The notes under the pieces: generated by a model
The model's database searches: none
The model's input: only the letters and a program-made list of their open reading frames with translations
What the model was told of the DNA's origin: nothing
In this document: one piece after another, positions 28,156-38,255 of the stretch
Layout: each line of letters starts with the position of its first letter
Numbering within the stretch: position 1 is the first letter of the stretch
DNA from: Planococcus lenghuensis
GTDB taxonomy: Bacteria > Bacillota > Bacilli > Bacillales_A > Planococcaceae
Length of the DNA: 64,000 nucleotides
Assembly (NCBI RefSeq): GCF_001999905.1
Contig: NZ_CP019640.1
Location: forward strand, 1,220,001-1,284,000
Direction of reading: 5' to 3'
Program-made: the position numbers and the translations under genes

Positions 28156-28848
28156 ATGAAACCGGTCTATTCTTCAGCAAAAGAAGCAGTGGAACAAATA
28201 TCGGACGGTGCCACATTGATGGTCGGGGGCTTCGGGCTTGTCGGAATTCCAGAGCAGCTGATTCTGGCCCTGGCCGACAAAGGCGTTAAGGATCTGATTG
28301 TGATTTCGAATAATTGTGGTGTGGATGAGTGGGGACTCGGCCTGCTGCTGCAGAACAAACAAATCAAAAAAATGATCGGCTCGTATGTTGGCGAAAATAA
28401 AGAATTCGAACGCCAAGTACTGTCCGGTGAAATCGAAGTGGAATTGACACCGCAAGGGACGCTTGCCGAAAAAATGCGGGCAGGCGGTGCCGGCATTCCG
28501 GCATTTTACACACCGGCCGGCGTCGGCACGCCGGTTGCAGAAGGCAAGGAGATCCGGGAATTCGATGGAAAAGAATACGTCCTTGAAGAATCCCTCCGGG
28601 CGGATTTCGCACTTATCCGTGCAGCGAAAGCAGACAGAATGGGCAATCTCATCTATAACAAAACAGCGCAGAACTTCAATCCGCTTGCGGCAGCGGCGGG
28701 ACACATTACGATTGCTGAAGTGGAGGAGATTATAGAAACAGGATCAATTGACCCGGCTCACGTACATACGCCCGGCATCTATGTGCAGGGCCTGCTGCAA
28801 GCTGAACAGGAAAAACGGATTGAACGGCTGACGACACGCGAAAGCTGA
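28156..28848 (+). CDS. scoA: succinyl-CoA:3-ketoacid CoA-transferase subunit A
   Basis: Alpha subunit (230 residues) of a family I CoA-transferase that activates acetoacetate with succinyl-CoA. The subunit A signature [13 protein letters not shown] is near residue 24, and [22 protein letters not shown], split here as [11 protein letters not shown] and GGAGIPAF, is conserved. ATG 28156 follows aaaggaggt. A downstream RBS leads to scoB after 20 bases, so the two subunits are co-translated. Substrate could be another 3-oxoacid; context gives no further clue. Confidence 0.93.
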   Translation: MKPVYSSAKEAVEQISDGATLMVGGFGLVGIPEQLILALADKGVKDLIVISNNCGVDEWGLGLLLQNKQIKKMIGSYVGENKEFERQVLSGEIEVELTPQGTLAEKMRAGGAGIPAFYTPAGVGTPVAEGKEIREFDGKEYVLEESLRADFALIRAAKADRMGNLIYNKTAQNFNPLAAAAGHITIAEVEEIIETGSIDPAHVHTPGIYVQGLLQAEQEKRIERLTTRES

Positions 28849-28868
28849 GGGAAGGGAAGGTGACGGAG

Positions 28869-29534
28869 ATGGATAAAAAACAATTACGGACACGAATCGC
28901 ACGCCGTGCTGAACAGGAAATCCAGGATGGCAATTACGTGAATCTCGGCATCGGCATGCCGACACTCGTGGCAAACCATATTTCGGCTAATAAAACCGTC
29001 GTGCTGCAATCGGAGAACGGTCTTCTCGGCATCGGGCCTTATCCGGCAGAAGATGAAGTGGATCCGGATCTCATTAACGCGGGGAAGGAAACGGTGACTG
29101 CCATTCCGGGAGCCGCTTTCTTTACGAGTGCTGAATCGTTCGCGATGATCCGCGGCGGCCATATTGATGTGGCGATTCTCGGCGGCATGGAAGTATCCGA
29201 AACCGGTGACCTTGCCAATTGGATGATTCCAGGTAAGATGATCAAAGGCATGGGTGGTGCAATGGATCTTGTGCATGGCGCCAAGAAAGTGATCGTTATC
29301 ATGGAACACGTCTCCAAGGACGGTTCACCGAAAATCAAGCAGCAATGTGAATTGCCGCTGACAGGTAAAGGCGTCGTGGATAAAATCATTACAGAACGGG
29401 CCGTTATTGAAGTGGCGGATACGGGGCTCGTGCTGAAAGAGGTATTTGAAGGGTTTACTGTCGATGAAGTTGTGCAATCCACAGGAGCAGCACTGAATAC
29501 AGACGGTGTCCAGGAGAACGTCAAGCTTTCCTGA
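28869..29534 (+). CDS. scoB: succinyl-CoA:3-ketoacid CoA-transferase subunit B
   Basis: Beta subunit, 221 residues, with the catalytic Glu in the SENG motif ([13 protein letters not shown]) where the covalent CoA thioester forms. The N-terminal [13 protein letters not shown] motif is typical. A GTG at 28860 is in frame, but ATG 28869 is better spaced from aaggtg. The gene ends only 5 bases before the leuS promoter and has no terminator of its own, so transcripts may run into the leuS leader. Confidence 0.93.
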   Translation: MDKKQLRTRIARRAEQEIQDGNYVNLGIGMPTLVANHISANKTVVLQSENGLLGIGPYPAEDEVDPDLINAGKETVTAIPGAAFFTSAESFAMIRGGHIDVAILGGMEVSETGDLANWMIPGKMIKGMGGAMDLVHGAKKVIVIMEHVSKDGSPKIKQQCELPLTGKGVVDKIITERAVIEVADTGLVLKEVFEGFTVDEVVQSTGAALNTDGVQENVKLS

Positions 29535-29538
29535 GCGC

Positions 29539-29567
29539 TTGCTAAATGCTATAAGCTTCGCTACAAT
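29539..29567 (+). promoter_or_regulatory. leuS promoter
   Basis: TTGCTA (29539-29544), a 17-base spacer and TACAAT (29562-29567), just before the T-box leader. Confidence 0.75.
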
Positions 29568-29573
29568 AAAGTG

Positions 29574-29817
29574 AAATCAATTCGGACTGAGAAACGGAAC
29601 AGTACATCGCAATTCATGTCTGACAGAGAGCCGGCGGTTGGTGCGAGCCGGTGGATGATGCGGTCGAACTCGCCATGGAGTCCGTGTATGTGAAATTTGA
29701 AGTAGCGTACACCGTTTTCCGCGTTAAGGAGTCAAGTTGGGCGCTGCTGCGTCAATTTGGGTGGTACCGCGGAAAGACTTCCGTCCCTTATACACGAGGG
29801 ACGGGAGTTTTTAGTTT
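29574..29817 (+). promoter_or_regulatory. T-box leader of leuS (leucine specifier CTC)
   Basis: The T-box sequence GGGTGGTACCGCG is at 29759-29771. In the specifier loop, gaactcgcc gives the leucine codon CTC at 29669-29671. The terminator follows: acttccgtccct (29777-29788) against agggacgggagt, then a T run. Uncharged tRNA-Leu should stabilise the antiterminator and raise leuS expression. Confidence 0.95.
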
Positions 29818-29831
29818 GAGGAGGAATGGAC

Positions 29832-32243
29832 ATGTCGTTCGAGCACAAAAAGATTGAAAAGAAGTGGCAGAAGTTCTGGGAAGAGAACAAAACGTTCAAA
29901 ATGGAGAATGATCCTGAAAAGCCGAAGTTTTATGCGCTGGATATGTTCCCGTATCCGTCGGGGGCAGGTCTCCATGTCGGGCATCCAGAAGGTTATACGG
30001 CGACGGATATCATCAGCCGCTATAAACGCATGCAGAATTTTAACGTGCTGCATCCGATGGGCTGGGATGCATTCGGCTTGCCGGCGGAGCAGTATGCACT
30101 CGATACCGGAAACGATCCGGAGGAATTTACCGCGAAAAACATCGCGACATTTAAGCGGCAGATTAAAGAACTTGGATTTTCTTATGACTGGGACCGGGAA
30201 ATCAACACGACGGACCCGTCTTATTATAAATGGACACAATGGATCTTCATCCAATTGTATAAAAAAGGCCTCGCTTATGTAGATGAAGTGGCTGTGAACT
30301 GGTGTCCGGCCCTCGGAACGGTTCTGGCGAACGAAGAAGTAATCGACGGGAAGTCGGAACGCGGCGGCCATCCGGTTGAACGCCGGCCGATGCGCCAGTG
30401 GGTGCTGCGGATTACGGAATATGCCGATCGTCTTTTGGAAGACCTGGATGATCTGGACTGGCCGGAAAGCCTGAAGGACATGCAGCGCAATTGGATCGGA
30501 AAATCGGAAGGAGCGGAAATCACGTTCCCGTTCGCAGATTCCGATAAATCCTTCCGTGCATTTACAACGCGTCCGGATACAATTTTTGGTGCGACGTATG
30601 CTGTATTGGCACCGGAACATAAGCTGGTTTCAGAAATCACGACAGACGGGCAGCGGGAAGCTGTCGAGGCGTATATTAAAGAAGTGAACACGAAAAGTGA
30701 TCTGGAGCGGACGGATCTTGCCAAAACGAAAACCGGTGTCTTCACAGGTGCCTATGCGATCAACCCGGTAAGCGGCGAGAAGATGCCGGTATGGATTGCC
30801 GATTATGTTCTTGCAACTTACGGAACAGGCGCAATTATGGCAGTTCCAGGGCATGACGAGCGGGATTACGAATTCGCGAAGCAGTTCGATCTGCCGATCA
30901 AGGAAGTCGTCTCAGGTGGCAATATGGATGTGGAAGCCTATGCAGGTGACGGGGAACTGATCAATTCAGGATTCCTGAACGGACTGAACAAACAGCAGGC
31001 AATCGATAAAGCGATCGACTGGCTTGAAGAGCATGGTGCGGGCGAACGCAAGATCACGTACCGGCTGCGCGATTGGCTGTTCAGCCGTCAGCGCTATTGG
31101 GGTGAGCCGATTCCGATCATCCATTGGGAAGACGGCACAATGACGCCTGTTGACGAGTCGGAATTGCCGCTGAGATTGCCGAAGACAAAAGATATTAAAC
31201 CGAGCGGAACAGGCGAGTCCCCGCTGGCGAATATCGAAGACTGGGTGAATGTGACGGACCCCAAGACCGGCATGAAAGGGCGTCGCGAGACGAATACGAT
31301 GCCGCAATGGGCCGGCAGCTGCTGGTATTACTTGCGCTATATCGATCCGGATAATGATGAAGTGCTTGCAGATCCGGAACTCTTGAAGCGCTGGCTGCCG
31401 GTTGATATTTACATCGGCGGGGCAGAACACGCCGTACTTCATTTACTGTACGCGCGGTTCTGGCATAAAGTGTTGTATGATATCGGCGTCGTTCAGACGA
31501 AAGAGCCATTCCAGCAATTATTCAACCAAGGCATGATCTTAGGTGAGAACAACGAGAAGATGTCGAAGTCGAAAGGCAACGTCGTGAACCCGGATGAAGT
31601 GGTGGAAAGTCATGGTGCCGACACACTCCGCCTATATGAAATGTTCATGGGGCCACTTGAGGCCTCGATCGCCTGGTCGACGAATGGGCTCGACGGCGCG
31701 CGCCGTTTCCTTGATCGCGTCTGGCGCCTGTTTACGGATGAAGGTGAATTGAGTGCGAAGATTAAAGATGAAAATGATGGCCAGCTTGAAAGGGTGTATC
31801 ATCAGTCGGTGAAAAAAGTCGGCGATGATTTTGAAGGGCTGCGGTTCAATACAGCGATTTCACAGCTCATGGTCTTCGTGAACGAGGCGAATAAAGTCGA
31901 TGTGCTGCCGAGGGAATATGCGGAAGGCTTCGTGAAGTTGCTGTCGCCGATCGCGCCGCACTTGGCAGAGGAATTGTGGTCCATGCTCGGTCATGAAGAT
32001 ACGATTACGTATGCACAGTGGCCGGCGTTTGATCAGTCGAAGCTGACGGAAGATGAAGTTGAAATTGTCGTGCAGCTGAACGGGAAAATTAAGACGAAAC
32101 TCATGGTCGCGAAGACGAGCACGAAAGAAGACCTCGAGCAGGCAGCGCTTGCCGATGAAGCGGTCGAGAAAGCAATGGCCGGCAAGCAAGTGCGGAAGGT
32201 CATTGCGGTTCCTGGAAAGCTTGTCAATATTGTAGTGGGATAA
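29832..32243 (+). CDS. leuS: leucyl-tRNA synthetase
   Basis: Class I aminoacyl-tRNA synthetase of 803 residues. The HIGH motif is HVGH (residues about 47-50) and the KMSKS loop is MSKSKGN (about 577-583); the CP1 editing domain lies between them with [12 protein letters not shown]. Two in-frame ATG codons are close; the second (29832) is better spaced from gaggagga and gives [20 protein letters not shown]. Expression depends on the T-box upstream. A clear terminator follows. Confidence 0.98.
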   Translation: MSFEHKKIEKKWQKFWEENKTFKMENDPEKPKFYALDMFPYPSGAGLHVGHPEGYTATDIISRYKRMQNFNVLHPMGWDAFGLPAEQYALDTGNDPEEFTAKNIATFKRQIKELGFSYDWDREINTTDPSYYKWTQWIFIQLYKKGLAYVDEVAVNWCPALGTVLANEEVIDGKSERGGHPVERRPMRQWVLRITEYADRLLEDLDDLDWPESLKDMQRNWIGKSEGAEITFPFADSDKSFRAFTTRPDTIFGATYAVLAPEHKLVSEITTDGQREAVEAYIKEVNTKSDLERTDLAKTKTGVFTGAYAINPVSGEKMPVWIADYVLATYGTGAIMAVPGHDERDYEFAKQFDLPIKEVVSGGNMDVEAYAGDGELINSGFLNGLNKQQAIDKAIDWLEEHGAGERKITYRLRDWLFSRQRYWGEPIPIIHWEDGTMTPVDESELPLRLPKTKDIKPSGTGESPLANIEDWVNVTDPKTGMKGRRETNTMPQWAGSCWYYLRYIDPDNDEVLADPELLKRWLPVDIYIGGAEHAVLHLLYARFWHKVLYDIGVVQTKEPFQQLFNQGMILGENNEKMSKSKGNVVNPDEVVESHGADTLRLYEMFMGPLEASIAWSTNGLDGARRFLDRVWRLFTDEGELSAKIKDENDGQLERVYHQSVKKVGDDFEGLRFNTAISQLMVFVNEANKVDVLPREYAEGFVKLLSPIAPHLAEELWSMLGHEDTITYAQWPAFDQSKLTEDEVEIVVQLNGKIKTKLMVAKTSTKEDLEQAALADEAVEKAMAGKQVRKVIAVPGKLVNIVVG

Positions 32244-32246
32244 ATA

Positions 32247-32286
32247 GAAAACGAGGACCTGGCGGAGAGCCGGTCCTCGTTTTTAT
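32247..32286 (+). terminator. terminator of leuS
   Basis: aacgaggacc pairs with ggtcctcgtt, followed by a T run, directly after the stop codon. Confidence 0.95.
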
Positions 32287-32442
32287 TCGAGAAGAAGCGA
32301 GACTGATATTTGTGAAATTCCAAAAATGCTTATGAGGTCATTACTCATATTTTCAGAAGTACAAAGAATACTTACAAAGGGGGTACCCAATTTGATATGA
32401 TGACCATTCTTTACGGTGAATCTAACCCATGTGAGTTTACAG

Positions 32443-32579
32443 CTGATTAACCGGAGCAGTTTCAGGCAAACGCTTTCGCGGGCACGACTTCAGTCGCTTC
32501 CTTCGTATCCGCTCAGTCCAGGGTCTTCAGTTCGCGCTGATCCCGCAGGAGTCGCTGCCTGCCTGCTATGGAAAATCAG
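32443..32579 (+). repeat. intergenic palindromic repeat, copy B
   Basis: Bounded by CTGATT (32443) and AATCAG (ending 32579); the ends form an extended imperfect inverted repeat (ctgattaaccggagcag against ctgctatggaaaatcag). The core has cgctttcgcgggcacgact, cagtccagggtctt and tcccgcaggagtcg. It shares order and spacing of these boxes with copies A and C. Confidence 0.7.
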
Positions 32580-32833
32580 GGATATTCCTGTTTCAAAAGA
32601 CAACCAGTAGATCATACGTTCACTTGTCTCAGGTTATTTGTAGCATCCCATGAGACACCTGTAAGAGGGCGATCAGCAGCCTGATATGTTTAGGAAGAGC
32701 TTGCACAGGAGTACTTGCTTTTTTGGCTTTCTCTCCCTGTCTTTTTCTGGCAGCGCTTGCATGAATAAAAGGGTTAGCTTTTCCGAACAAGACTGGTCAT
32801 ATCTGCAGTGTCCTCCAAAAAAAGAGAGCGTCA

Positions 32834-32938
32834 CGAAAACATTAGACGCCTGCGGGAATAGCGGGACAGGCGAGACCCTGGAGGCTGCAGAACAGCCGAA
32901 GCGGCTCGCGTACCGCCCGCGGCAAGCGAGTGTTTTCG
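32834..32938 (-). repeat. intergenic palindromic repeat, copy C
   Basis: Flanked by a perfect inverted repeat, CGAAAACA (32834-32841) and TGTTTTCG (32931-32938). The core on the plus strand runs gacgcctgcgggaatagcgg, gcgagaccctgga, gccgaagcggctcgcg, ccgcccgcgg. It is in the opposite orientation to A and B. Confidence 0.7.
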
Positions 32939-33122
32939 CAGCGAAGGGGACAGATAGAGAATTTGTGGCTAACATTAATAATTGAAATAGACCCAAAAGC
33001 ACATCGAGATAAACTATGACAATTTTGTACTTTTGTCTAAAGTAACGCTAAATCAAAAAGATAAGTATTCGAGAACCGGATCTCTTATCTGTAAAGAGAA
33101 ACCTCCCAACTTAATAAAGCTT

Positions 33123-34394
33123 CTAGGCTTTAACCTGTACAGCATACGCACCAGCACTTTGGCCAGCGACGTTGCCGGTGACGAGTGCACTTGTAATATT
33201 ATAGCCGCCGGTATAGCCGTGGATATCCAGGATTTCGCCGCAGAAGTACAGGCCTTGTTTTTTCTTCGAGGCCATTGTCTTCGGCTCGATTTCTTTTATG
33301 GACACGCCGCCTCCTGTGACAAATGCTTTTTCAATCGGCTGTGTGCCATTGACGTTCAGGGAGAACCCGGTGAGGCCGGCTGCGAGCATGCGGACTTTAT
33401 CCGATGCGAGTTCCGCGCCGGTATCTATAGGGTCAATGCCTGCCTGACCCATCAGGAACAGCAGCCAGCGTTCCGGCGCAATGCCTTTCCAGACGTTTTT
33501 GACCGCTTTTTTCGGCTCGTCTTTCATCTGTTTATTCAGCAGTTGAAACGCGGATTCCGCATGATGTTCCGGCAATGTATTGATCCGGATTTCAACGGGC
33601 TGGCCGCCATTTTTTTTCATTTCCTTCACGACGTACTGGCTGCATCGTAGCACAGCCGGTCCACTCAGGCCGAAGTGGGTGAACAGCATATCCATCTGAT
33701 GGGTGACGAGCGGTTTGCCTTTTTTATTCAACACGGAGACAGCTGCATCGCGGAGAGCAAGACCCTGCAGTTCCCGGTTCTTGATGAACGGTTCACTGGA
33801 GAGAAGCGGCACTTCCGTCGGATACAGGTCCGTCACGGTATGCCCCGCTTTTTCCGCCCACGGATAACCGTCGCCTTCTGAACCGGTTTGCGGGACGGCT
33901 TTTCCGCCGACAGCAATAATCACGGCACGGGCGGTATATTCGTCACCGCTTTCCAGCCGGATTCCTTGGACTGTTTCTTCGTCCATCAGCACTTTCTTCA
34001 CTTTTGATTTTAATAAAATATCGACACCGAGCCGCTTCAATTCGCCGACTAAGGCATCCGCGACATCCTGTGCACGGTCCGATACCGGGAACATGCGGCC
34101 ATGGTCTTCTTCTTTCAGCCGGACACCGAGCCCTTCAAAAAAGGCGATGATGTCTTCGTTATTGAAAACGGAAAACGGACTGTACAGGAACTTTCCATTT
34201 CCGGGAATATTTTTCACGATTTCTTCCAAAGGCAGCCGATTCGTTACATTGCAGCGTCCGCCGCCGGAGATGGTCAATTTCTTGCCGAGCTTGGAACCTT
34301 TTTCCACAAGCATTACCTTGCTTCCGGCGCGTGCAGCCGCTGCGGAAGCCATCAGACCGGACGGACCGCCGCCGATGACGATCACATCATACAT
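33123..34394 (-). CDS. ytfP: FAD-dependent oxidoreductase of the HI0933/YhiN family (YtfP)
   Basis: A 423-residue flavoprotein. The Rossmann FAD motif is at the N-terminus ([21 protein letters not shown]) followed by [16 protein letters not shown], the family hallmark, and near the C-terminus [16 protein letters not shown] contacts FAD. It belongs to the BaiN/HI0933-like group of uncertain reaction. The start ATG 34394 has only a weak ribosome site (agagtga). Divergent from the MurJ-like gene. Function in the cell is not established. Confidence 0.87.
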   Translation of the reverse strand: MYDVIVIGGGPSGLMASAAAARAGSKVMLVEKGSKLGKKLTISGGGRCNVTNRLPLEEIVKNIPGNGKFLYSPFSVFNNEDIIAFFEGLGVRLKEEDHGRMFPVSDRAQDVADALVGELKRLGVDILLKSKVKKVLMDEETVQGIRLESGDEYTARAVIIAVGGKAVPQTGSEGDGYPWAEKAGHTVTDLYPTEVPLLSSEPFIKNRELQGLALRDAAVSVLNKKGKPLVTHQMDMLFTHFGLSGPAVLRCSQYVVKEMKKNGGQPVEIRINTLPEHHAESAFQLLNKQMKDEPKKAVKNVWKGIAPERWLLFLMGQAGIDPIDTGAELASDKVRMLAAGLTGFSLNVNGTQPIEKAFVTGGGVSIKEIEPKTMASKKKQGLYFCGEILDIHGYTGGYNITSALVTGNVAGQSAGAYAVQVKA

Positions 34395-34521
34395 CAGTCA
34401 ATCACTCTTTCTGTTTTTATTTTCATTATACACGACATGGTGACAGCCGTTGATTGATTTGCAGAACAGGTGTAAACTAGCGGGTAGATTGTTTTTAAAT
34501 CAACAGAACAGGAAGTGGGTC

Positions 34522-36129
34522 ATGTCAACATTAATGAAAGGAACGGCGATCCTGACTATTGGGCTCTTTTTGTCCAAAGTGTTGGGCGTTTTGTATGTTA
34601 TCCCGTTCTATGCATTGGTCGGTGCAGAAAATATCGCGCTTTATATGTATGCATACATACCATATAACCTCATGCTGTCAATCGCCATTGCCGGCGCACC
34701 GCTGGCGTTTTCAAAATTCGTATCGAAATATAACGCGCTTGGAGACTATGAAACAGGGAGGAAACTGCTGAAGTCAGGTCTTATGGCGATGCTGGCAACC
34801 GGGTTTGCGGCGTTTCTGATTCTGTTTTCCCTTGCTGGTCCGTTGGCGTCGATTATTATTGCAGACAATGAACAGATTTTCACAGTTGATGATGTGCGGA
34901 ATGTGATCCGCTGGGTCTCGTTTGCATTGATCGCTGTTCCCTTCATGAGTCTGTTGCGCGGCTTTTTTCAAGGTTATAATTTTATGACACCGACTGCCGT
35001 GTCACAGCTCATTGAACAGATTGTGCGCATCTTGTTCCTTTTGGGAAGTGCGTTTGTTATTATTTATCTCCTCGGCGGAAGTGCTGAAACAGCCATTCAG
35101 GCAGCGGTTTTCTCAGCGTTTATCGGTGCACTCGGCGGTCTTGTTGTCCTGTATTACTACTGGCGGAAAAAGAAACCGGAGTATAATGAATTGCTGGAAG
35201 AATCGGGACGGCCGCATAATATCGGCATGAAAGACATGTATAAGGAAATTGCAGTCTACGCATTGCCGATTATTTTTTTGGGCAGTGCGAATCCGCTGTT
35301 TCAGTTTGCGGATCTTTTAACCTTCAATGAAGCGATGTCGGAATCGGTCTATGCCGATGTGTCTGATGTCATGCTGGGCATTTTGAATTTTAACGCCCAT
35401 AAACTTGTGCTGATTCCGGTGATGCTGGCGACCGGGTTTTCGATGGCACTCATTCCGCTCATCACCAAGTACTTCACAACAGACCAGCCGCGCCTGATGA
35501 CGCGCACATTGGATCAGACATTCCAGATTCTGATGTTTCTGACGCTGCCGGCAGTGGCTGGTATGATGATTTTGTCTGATGAATTGTATATGGTGTTTTA
35601 TGAAGAGAGCGAATTTGGTTCAGCGATCTTGGCATCTTATTTGCCGGCGGCTGTTCTGTTCAGTCTGTTCCCTGTGACGGCGGCCATATTGCAGGGAATT
35701 GACCGCCAAAAATGGATTGTGATTAATCTCGGCACCGGACTCCTGCTGAAGCTGCTTTTGAATATTCCGTTCGTCCGGCTTTGGGAAGTGGATGGCGCTA
35801 TCTCAGCCACGATGGTAGGCTACAGTGCCGCTATTGTGATGAACATGGCTGTGATTTATTCCGTCTTGAATTATAAATCAAAGATCGTTCTCAGAAGGGT
35901 GCTGCTGATCGGGATTCTGACAGCTGCAATGGCTGCAGCAGCGGCACTGGCACTAATAGGTGTGGATCTCATCATCCCGCTCGATTCGAAACTTCAAGCC
36001 ATCCTCCGAATCATGATCGTCGGCCTGGCAGGAGGAGCTGTTTATGCGTTTCTCGGATTGCAGACCGGGCTTGCACAGCGATTATTTGGTGACCGTCTGA
36101 CGAAACTGACTCGCAAATTCGGATTTTAG
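34522..36129 (+). CDS. murJ: lipid II flippase MurJ / YtgP-type MOP exporter
   Basis: Polysaccharide-transport (MOP/MATE-like) membrane protein of 535 residues with about 14 hydrophobic segments. B. subtilis YtgP is a MurJ-type lipid II flippase for peptidoglycan synthesis, and this gene keeps its neighbours ytfP and ytzG. The open frame extends upstream to 34450, but ATG 34522 after aggaagtggg gives the usual start MSTLMKGTAILTIGLFLSK. Other MOP proteins move different lipid-linked sugars, so the exact substrate is an inference from the locus. Confidence 0.87.
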   Translation: MSTLMKGTAILTIGLFLSKVLGVLYVIPFYALVGAENIALYMYAYIPYNLMLSIAIAGAPLAFSKFVSKYNALGDYETGRKLLKSGLMAMLATGFAAFLILFSLAGPLASIIIADNEQIFTVDDVRNVIRWVSFALIAVPFMSLLRGFFQGYNFMTPTAVSQLIEQIVRILFLLGSAFVIIYLLGGSAETAIQAAVFSAFIGALGGLVVLYYYWRKKKPEYNELLEESGRPHNIGMKDMYKEIAVYALPIIFLGSANPLFQFADLLTFNEAMSESVYADVSDVMLGILNFNAHKLVLIPVMLATGFSMALIPLITKYFTTDQPRLMTRTLDQTFQILMFLTLPAVAGMMILSDELYMVFYEESEFGSAILASYLPAAVLFSLFPVTAAILQGIDRQKWIVINLGTGLLLKLLLNIPFVRLWEVDGAISATMVGYSAAIVMNMAVIYSVLNYKSKIVLRRVLLIGILTAAMAAAAALALIGVDLIIPLDSKLQAILRIMIVGLAGGAVYAFLGLQTGLAQRLFGDRLTKLTRKFGF

Positions 36130-36138
36130 GAGGGCATT

Positions 36139-36852
36139 ATGCGGATTGACAAGTTTCTGGCCAATATGGGGTTTGGTTCCCGCAAAGAAGTGAAGCCGCT
36201 GCTGAAGTCCGGTGCGGTCCAGGTCAATGGATCAGTTCTTAAAGACCCGAAAAGCCATGTTGATCCGGAAAGTGACCAAATTACAGTGAATGGAGAACCT
36301 GTCCGGTATGTTGAATTCATCTATGTGCTGATGAATAAGCCGCCGGGCGTGGTTTCCGCGACTGAAGACAACCGTGACCGGACTGTCGTCGATCTGCTCG
36401 GTCCGGAAGAACGCAATTTTAAGCCGTTTCCGGTGGGCAGGCTTGATAAAGACACGGAAGGGCTGCTGCTGCTGACGAATGATGGCCAGCTGGCCCACGA
36501 GCTATTGTCTCCAAAAAAACATGTGGACAAAACCTATTTTGCCCGCATTGATGGAGAAGTGACAGCAGGAGATGGAGAGGCATTCAGCGAAGGCGTCATG
36601 CTGGAGGATGGTTATGTGACAAAGCCGGCGATTCTCCGTATCCTGAAGAGCGACAGCATATCGGAAGTGGAACTGACCATAACAGAAGGGAAGTTCCATC
36701 AAGTGAAACGAATGTTCAGAAGCCGCGGCAAGGAAGTGATTTACCTGAAGCGGCTGTCTATGGGGACGCTGGCACTCGACCCGGCACTTGGGATAGGGAA
36801 ATTCCGGCATTTGACAGAAGATGAGCTGCAGCGCCTGAAGCAGACAGAATGA
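36139..36852 (+). CDS. ytzG: 16S rRNA pseudouridine synthase, RsuA family (YtzG)
   Basis: A 237-residue RsuA/RluB-type enzyme. Residues 1-50 form an S4 RNA-binding domain (MRIDKFLANMGFGSRKEV); the catalytic Asp is in VGRLDKDTEGLLLLTNDG near residue 100. Typical substrate is U516 of 16S rRNA. It starts 9 bases after the MurJ-like gene with aggagggc, so they share a transcript. The gene is a single intact frame. Confidence 0.92.
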   Translation: MRIDKFLANMGFGSRKEVKPLLKSGAVQVNGSVLKDPKSHVDPESDQITVNGEPVRYVEFIYVLMNKPPGVVSATEDNRDRTVVDLLGPEERNFKPFPVGRLDKDTEGLLLLTNDGQLAHELLSPKKHVDKTYFARIDGEVTAGDGEAFSEGVMLEDGYVTKPAILRILKSDSISEVELTITEGKFHQVKRMFRSRGKEVIYLKRLSMGTLALDPALGIGKFRHLTEDELQRLKQTE

Positions 36853-36908
36853 TTGCACCGGCCGCTGATGGATTCTGCTTTCTGCCATAAAAAAATAGAG
36901 GGTCAGCT

Positions 36909-36950
36909 GGCAGGTCTCCGATTCATGGCGAATCGGGGACCTGTTTTTTA
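36909..36950 (+). terminator. terminator of ytzG
   Basis: caggtctccgattc (36911-36924) pairs with gaatcggggacctg (36930-36943) and is followed by a T run, about 60 bases after the stop. Confidence 0.9.
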
Positions 36951-37136
36951 TTGTTTCCGCAAATGTTGTAGACGGGCCGAAACAGCCATGCTGCAAGAGA
37001 TACGCGGTGTAAACAGATGTCAGACTTACTTTTGCTAGAATGTTCTCTTTAACAGAAAATCCTCGGGTACTCTAAAACTATTGCTATACTGTAGACAGCT
37101 TAATAAGGGGTACAAGAGCAAAGGGGATTTATACAA

Positions 37137-37571
37137 ATGGAGATCCGAAAACCGGAAGTATCAGAACTGGAAACTATTTTACATCTTACTCCGCAAGCGA
37201 TGTCAGAAGGCACTTTAGGGGAAGTGCAACCGACGGGTGAGGAAACAGAGCAGCTCGTTGCACTTATTCTGGATAAGGGCGGCTTTTATTTTGCGGCAGC
37301 AGAGGATGGGATAAAAGGATGGATTCTTCTCGGAACAAGTAAAGACCGGCTCACCGGTCAGCGAGTCGGTTTCATCTATGAGCTTTTTGTCCTTGAAGCA
37401 TTCAGAGGTCAAGGGATCGGGGAAGAATTGATGGCAGCCGGCATCTCCCATTTCAAAGGGGAGGGGTTGACGAAAGTGCGGCTGAGCGTAAAAGCCGGCA
37501 ACACTGCGATCAGGCTATACGAGAAGATGGGCTTTCTCCCAAATACCGTGACAATGAAAATGGATCTGTAA
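37137..37571 (+). CDS. GNAT family N-acetyltransferase
   Basis: A 144-residue GCN5-related acetyltransferase. The acetyl-CoA site has the R/Q-x-x-G-x-G motif FRGQGIGEELM near residue 90, and NTAIRLYEKMGF is the usual final motif. Monocistronic, with aaaggggat upstream of the ATG and a terminator behind. The acceptor substrate is unknown. Confidence 0.85.
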   Translation: MEIRKPEVSELETILHLTPQAMSEGTLGEVQPTGEETEQLVALILDKGGFYFAAAEDGIKGWILLGTSKDRLTGQRVGFIYELFVLEAFRGQGIGEELMAAGISHFKGEGLTKVRLSVKAGNTAIRLYEKMGFLPNTVTMKMDL

Positions 37572-37624
37572 TTCTCCTTACTGAGGACCGGTATGCAGTT
37601 CACGCCTTATTGCACAGTAACCAA

Positions 37625-37675
37625 TCGAAAACGATCACCGGTTCATTTGCCAGCCGGTGATCGATCGTTTTACGT
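37625..37675 (+). terminator. terminator of the GNAT gene
   Basis: acgatcaccggt pairs with ccggtgatcgatcgt, with T-rich sequence after it. Confidence 0.75.
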
Positions 37676-37746
37676 TTGCATGCTGCCCTAGAAACGGAAC
37701 CTATTTATTCAATCTTGGGCATCTTTCCATGCTATCGTTTTCAGTT

Positions 37747-37968
37747 TTAAGATGTCATTTTCACTTTCTTTTTCGTCGTTGTCCATTTGCCACGAGCCGG
37801 GCTGGTTACCAGTTCGTTAAAGGCGAGCACATTCAGGTCACGCTGAATTGTGCGGGGAGTGATGCCGAACTCATCCACTAAATCCTGTGTCGTAACGGTC
37901 CCGTTTTCGAGAATATAGCGATACATGTCTTTAATACGAATGAGCATTCGGTCAGTCGGTGATTGCAT
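37747..37968 (-). CDS. ytzE: small DeoR-type helix-turn-helix protein YtzE
   Basis: A 73-residue protein that consists almost entirely of a DeoR-family winged helix-turn-helix (YILENGTVTTQDLVDEFGIT, then PRTIQRDLNVLAFNELV). There is no sugar-phosphate sensor domain. B. subtilis YtzE has the same size and neighbours. Starts at ATG 37968 behind aaggagtg. Targets are unknown; the divergent neighbour pepV, about 290 bases away, is a possible one. Confidence 0.85.
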   Translation of the reverse strand: MQSPTDRMLIRIKDMYRYILENGTVTTQDLVDEFGITPRTIQRDLNVLAFNELVTSPARGKWTTTKKKVKMTS

Positions 37969-38255
37969 AAGCGTAAATCACTCCTTCATCTTTTTTCCTG
38001 AGGCAATGACTAGCGGACGGTAAATGAGTAAGGTGCGAAACCGGGTAAGTTCTGCCTTTAGACATCTCCTTTTGTTTAATTAATCGTTCAGACCTATTGT
38101 CTGACAACTTTATTATAAATCAATGATTGTGACTTTTCTATCATTTAGGCAAAATTAACTGAACATTTACAATGACTTTGCTGAATTTTGCAGGAATGGT
38201 CTTTAAATTTTAGGGAAAACGTGTAGAATAACGTTATCAATAAGGGGAGTGACGC

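Larger units (their letters stand above)
32287..33122. other. 835-base non-coding region with two palindromic repeats
   Basis: The longest gene-free stretch in the window. It contains repeat copies B (32443-32579, plus) and C (32834-32938, minus). The frames at 32416-32610 and 32686-32985 read through the repeats and have no ribosome sites or family resemblance, so I do not call genes. Confidence 0.75.

Noticed and set aside
32686-32985. 99-codon frame after leuS
   Set aside because: Runs through repeat copy C; the protein-like string is a product of the palindrome and has no ribosome site.
37108-37113. GGGTAC before the GNAT gene as a sigma-B -10
   Set aside because: No GTTTAA-like -35 at 12-15 bases; the match is limited to one hexamer.
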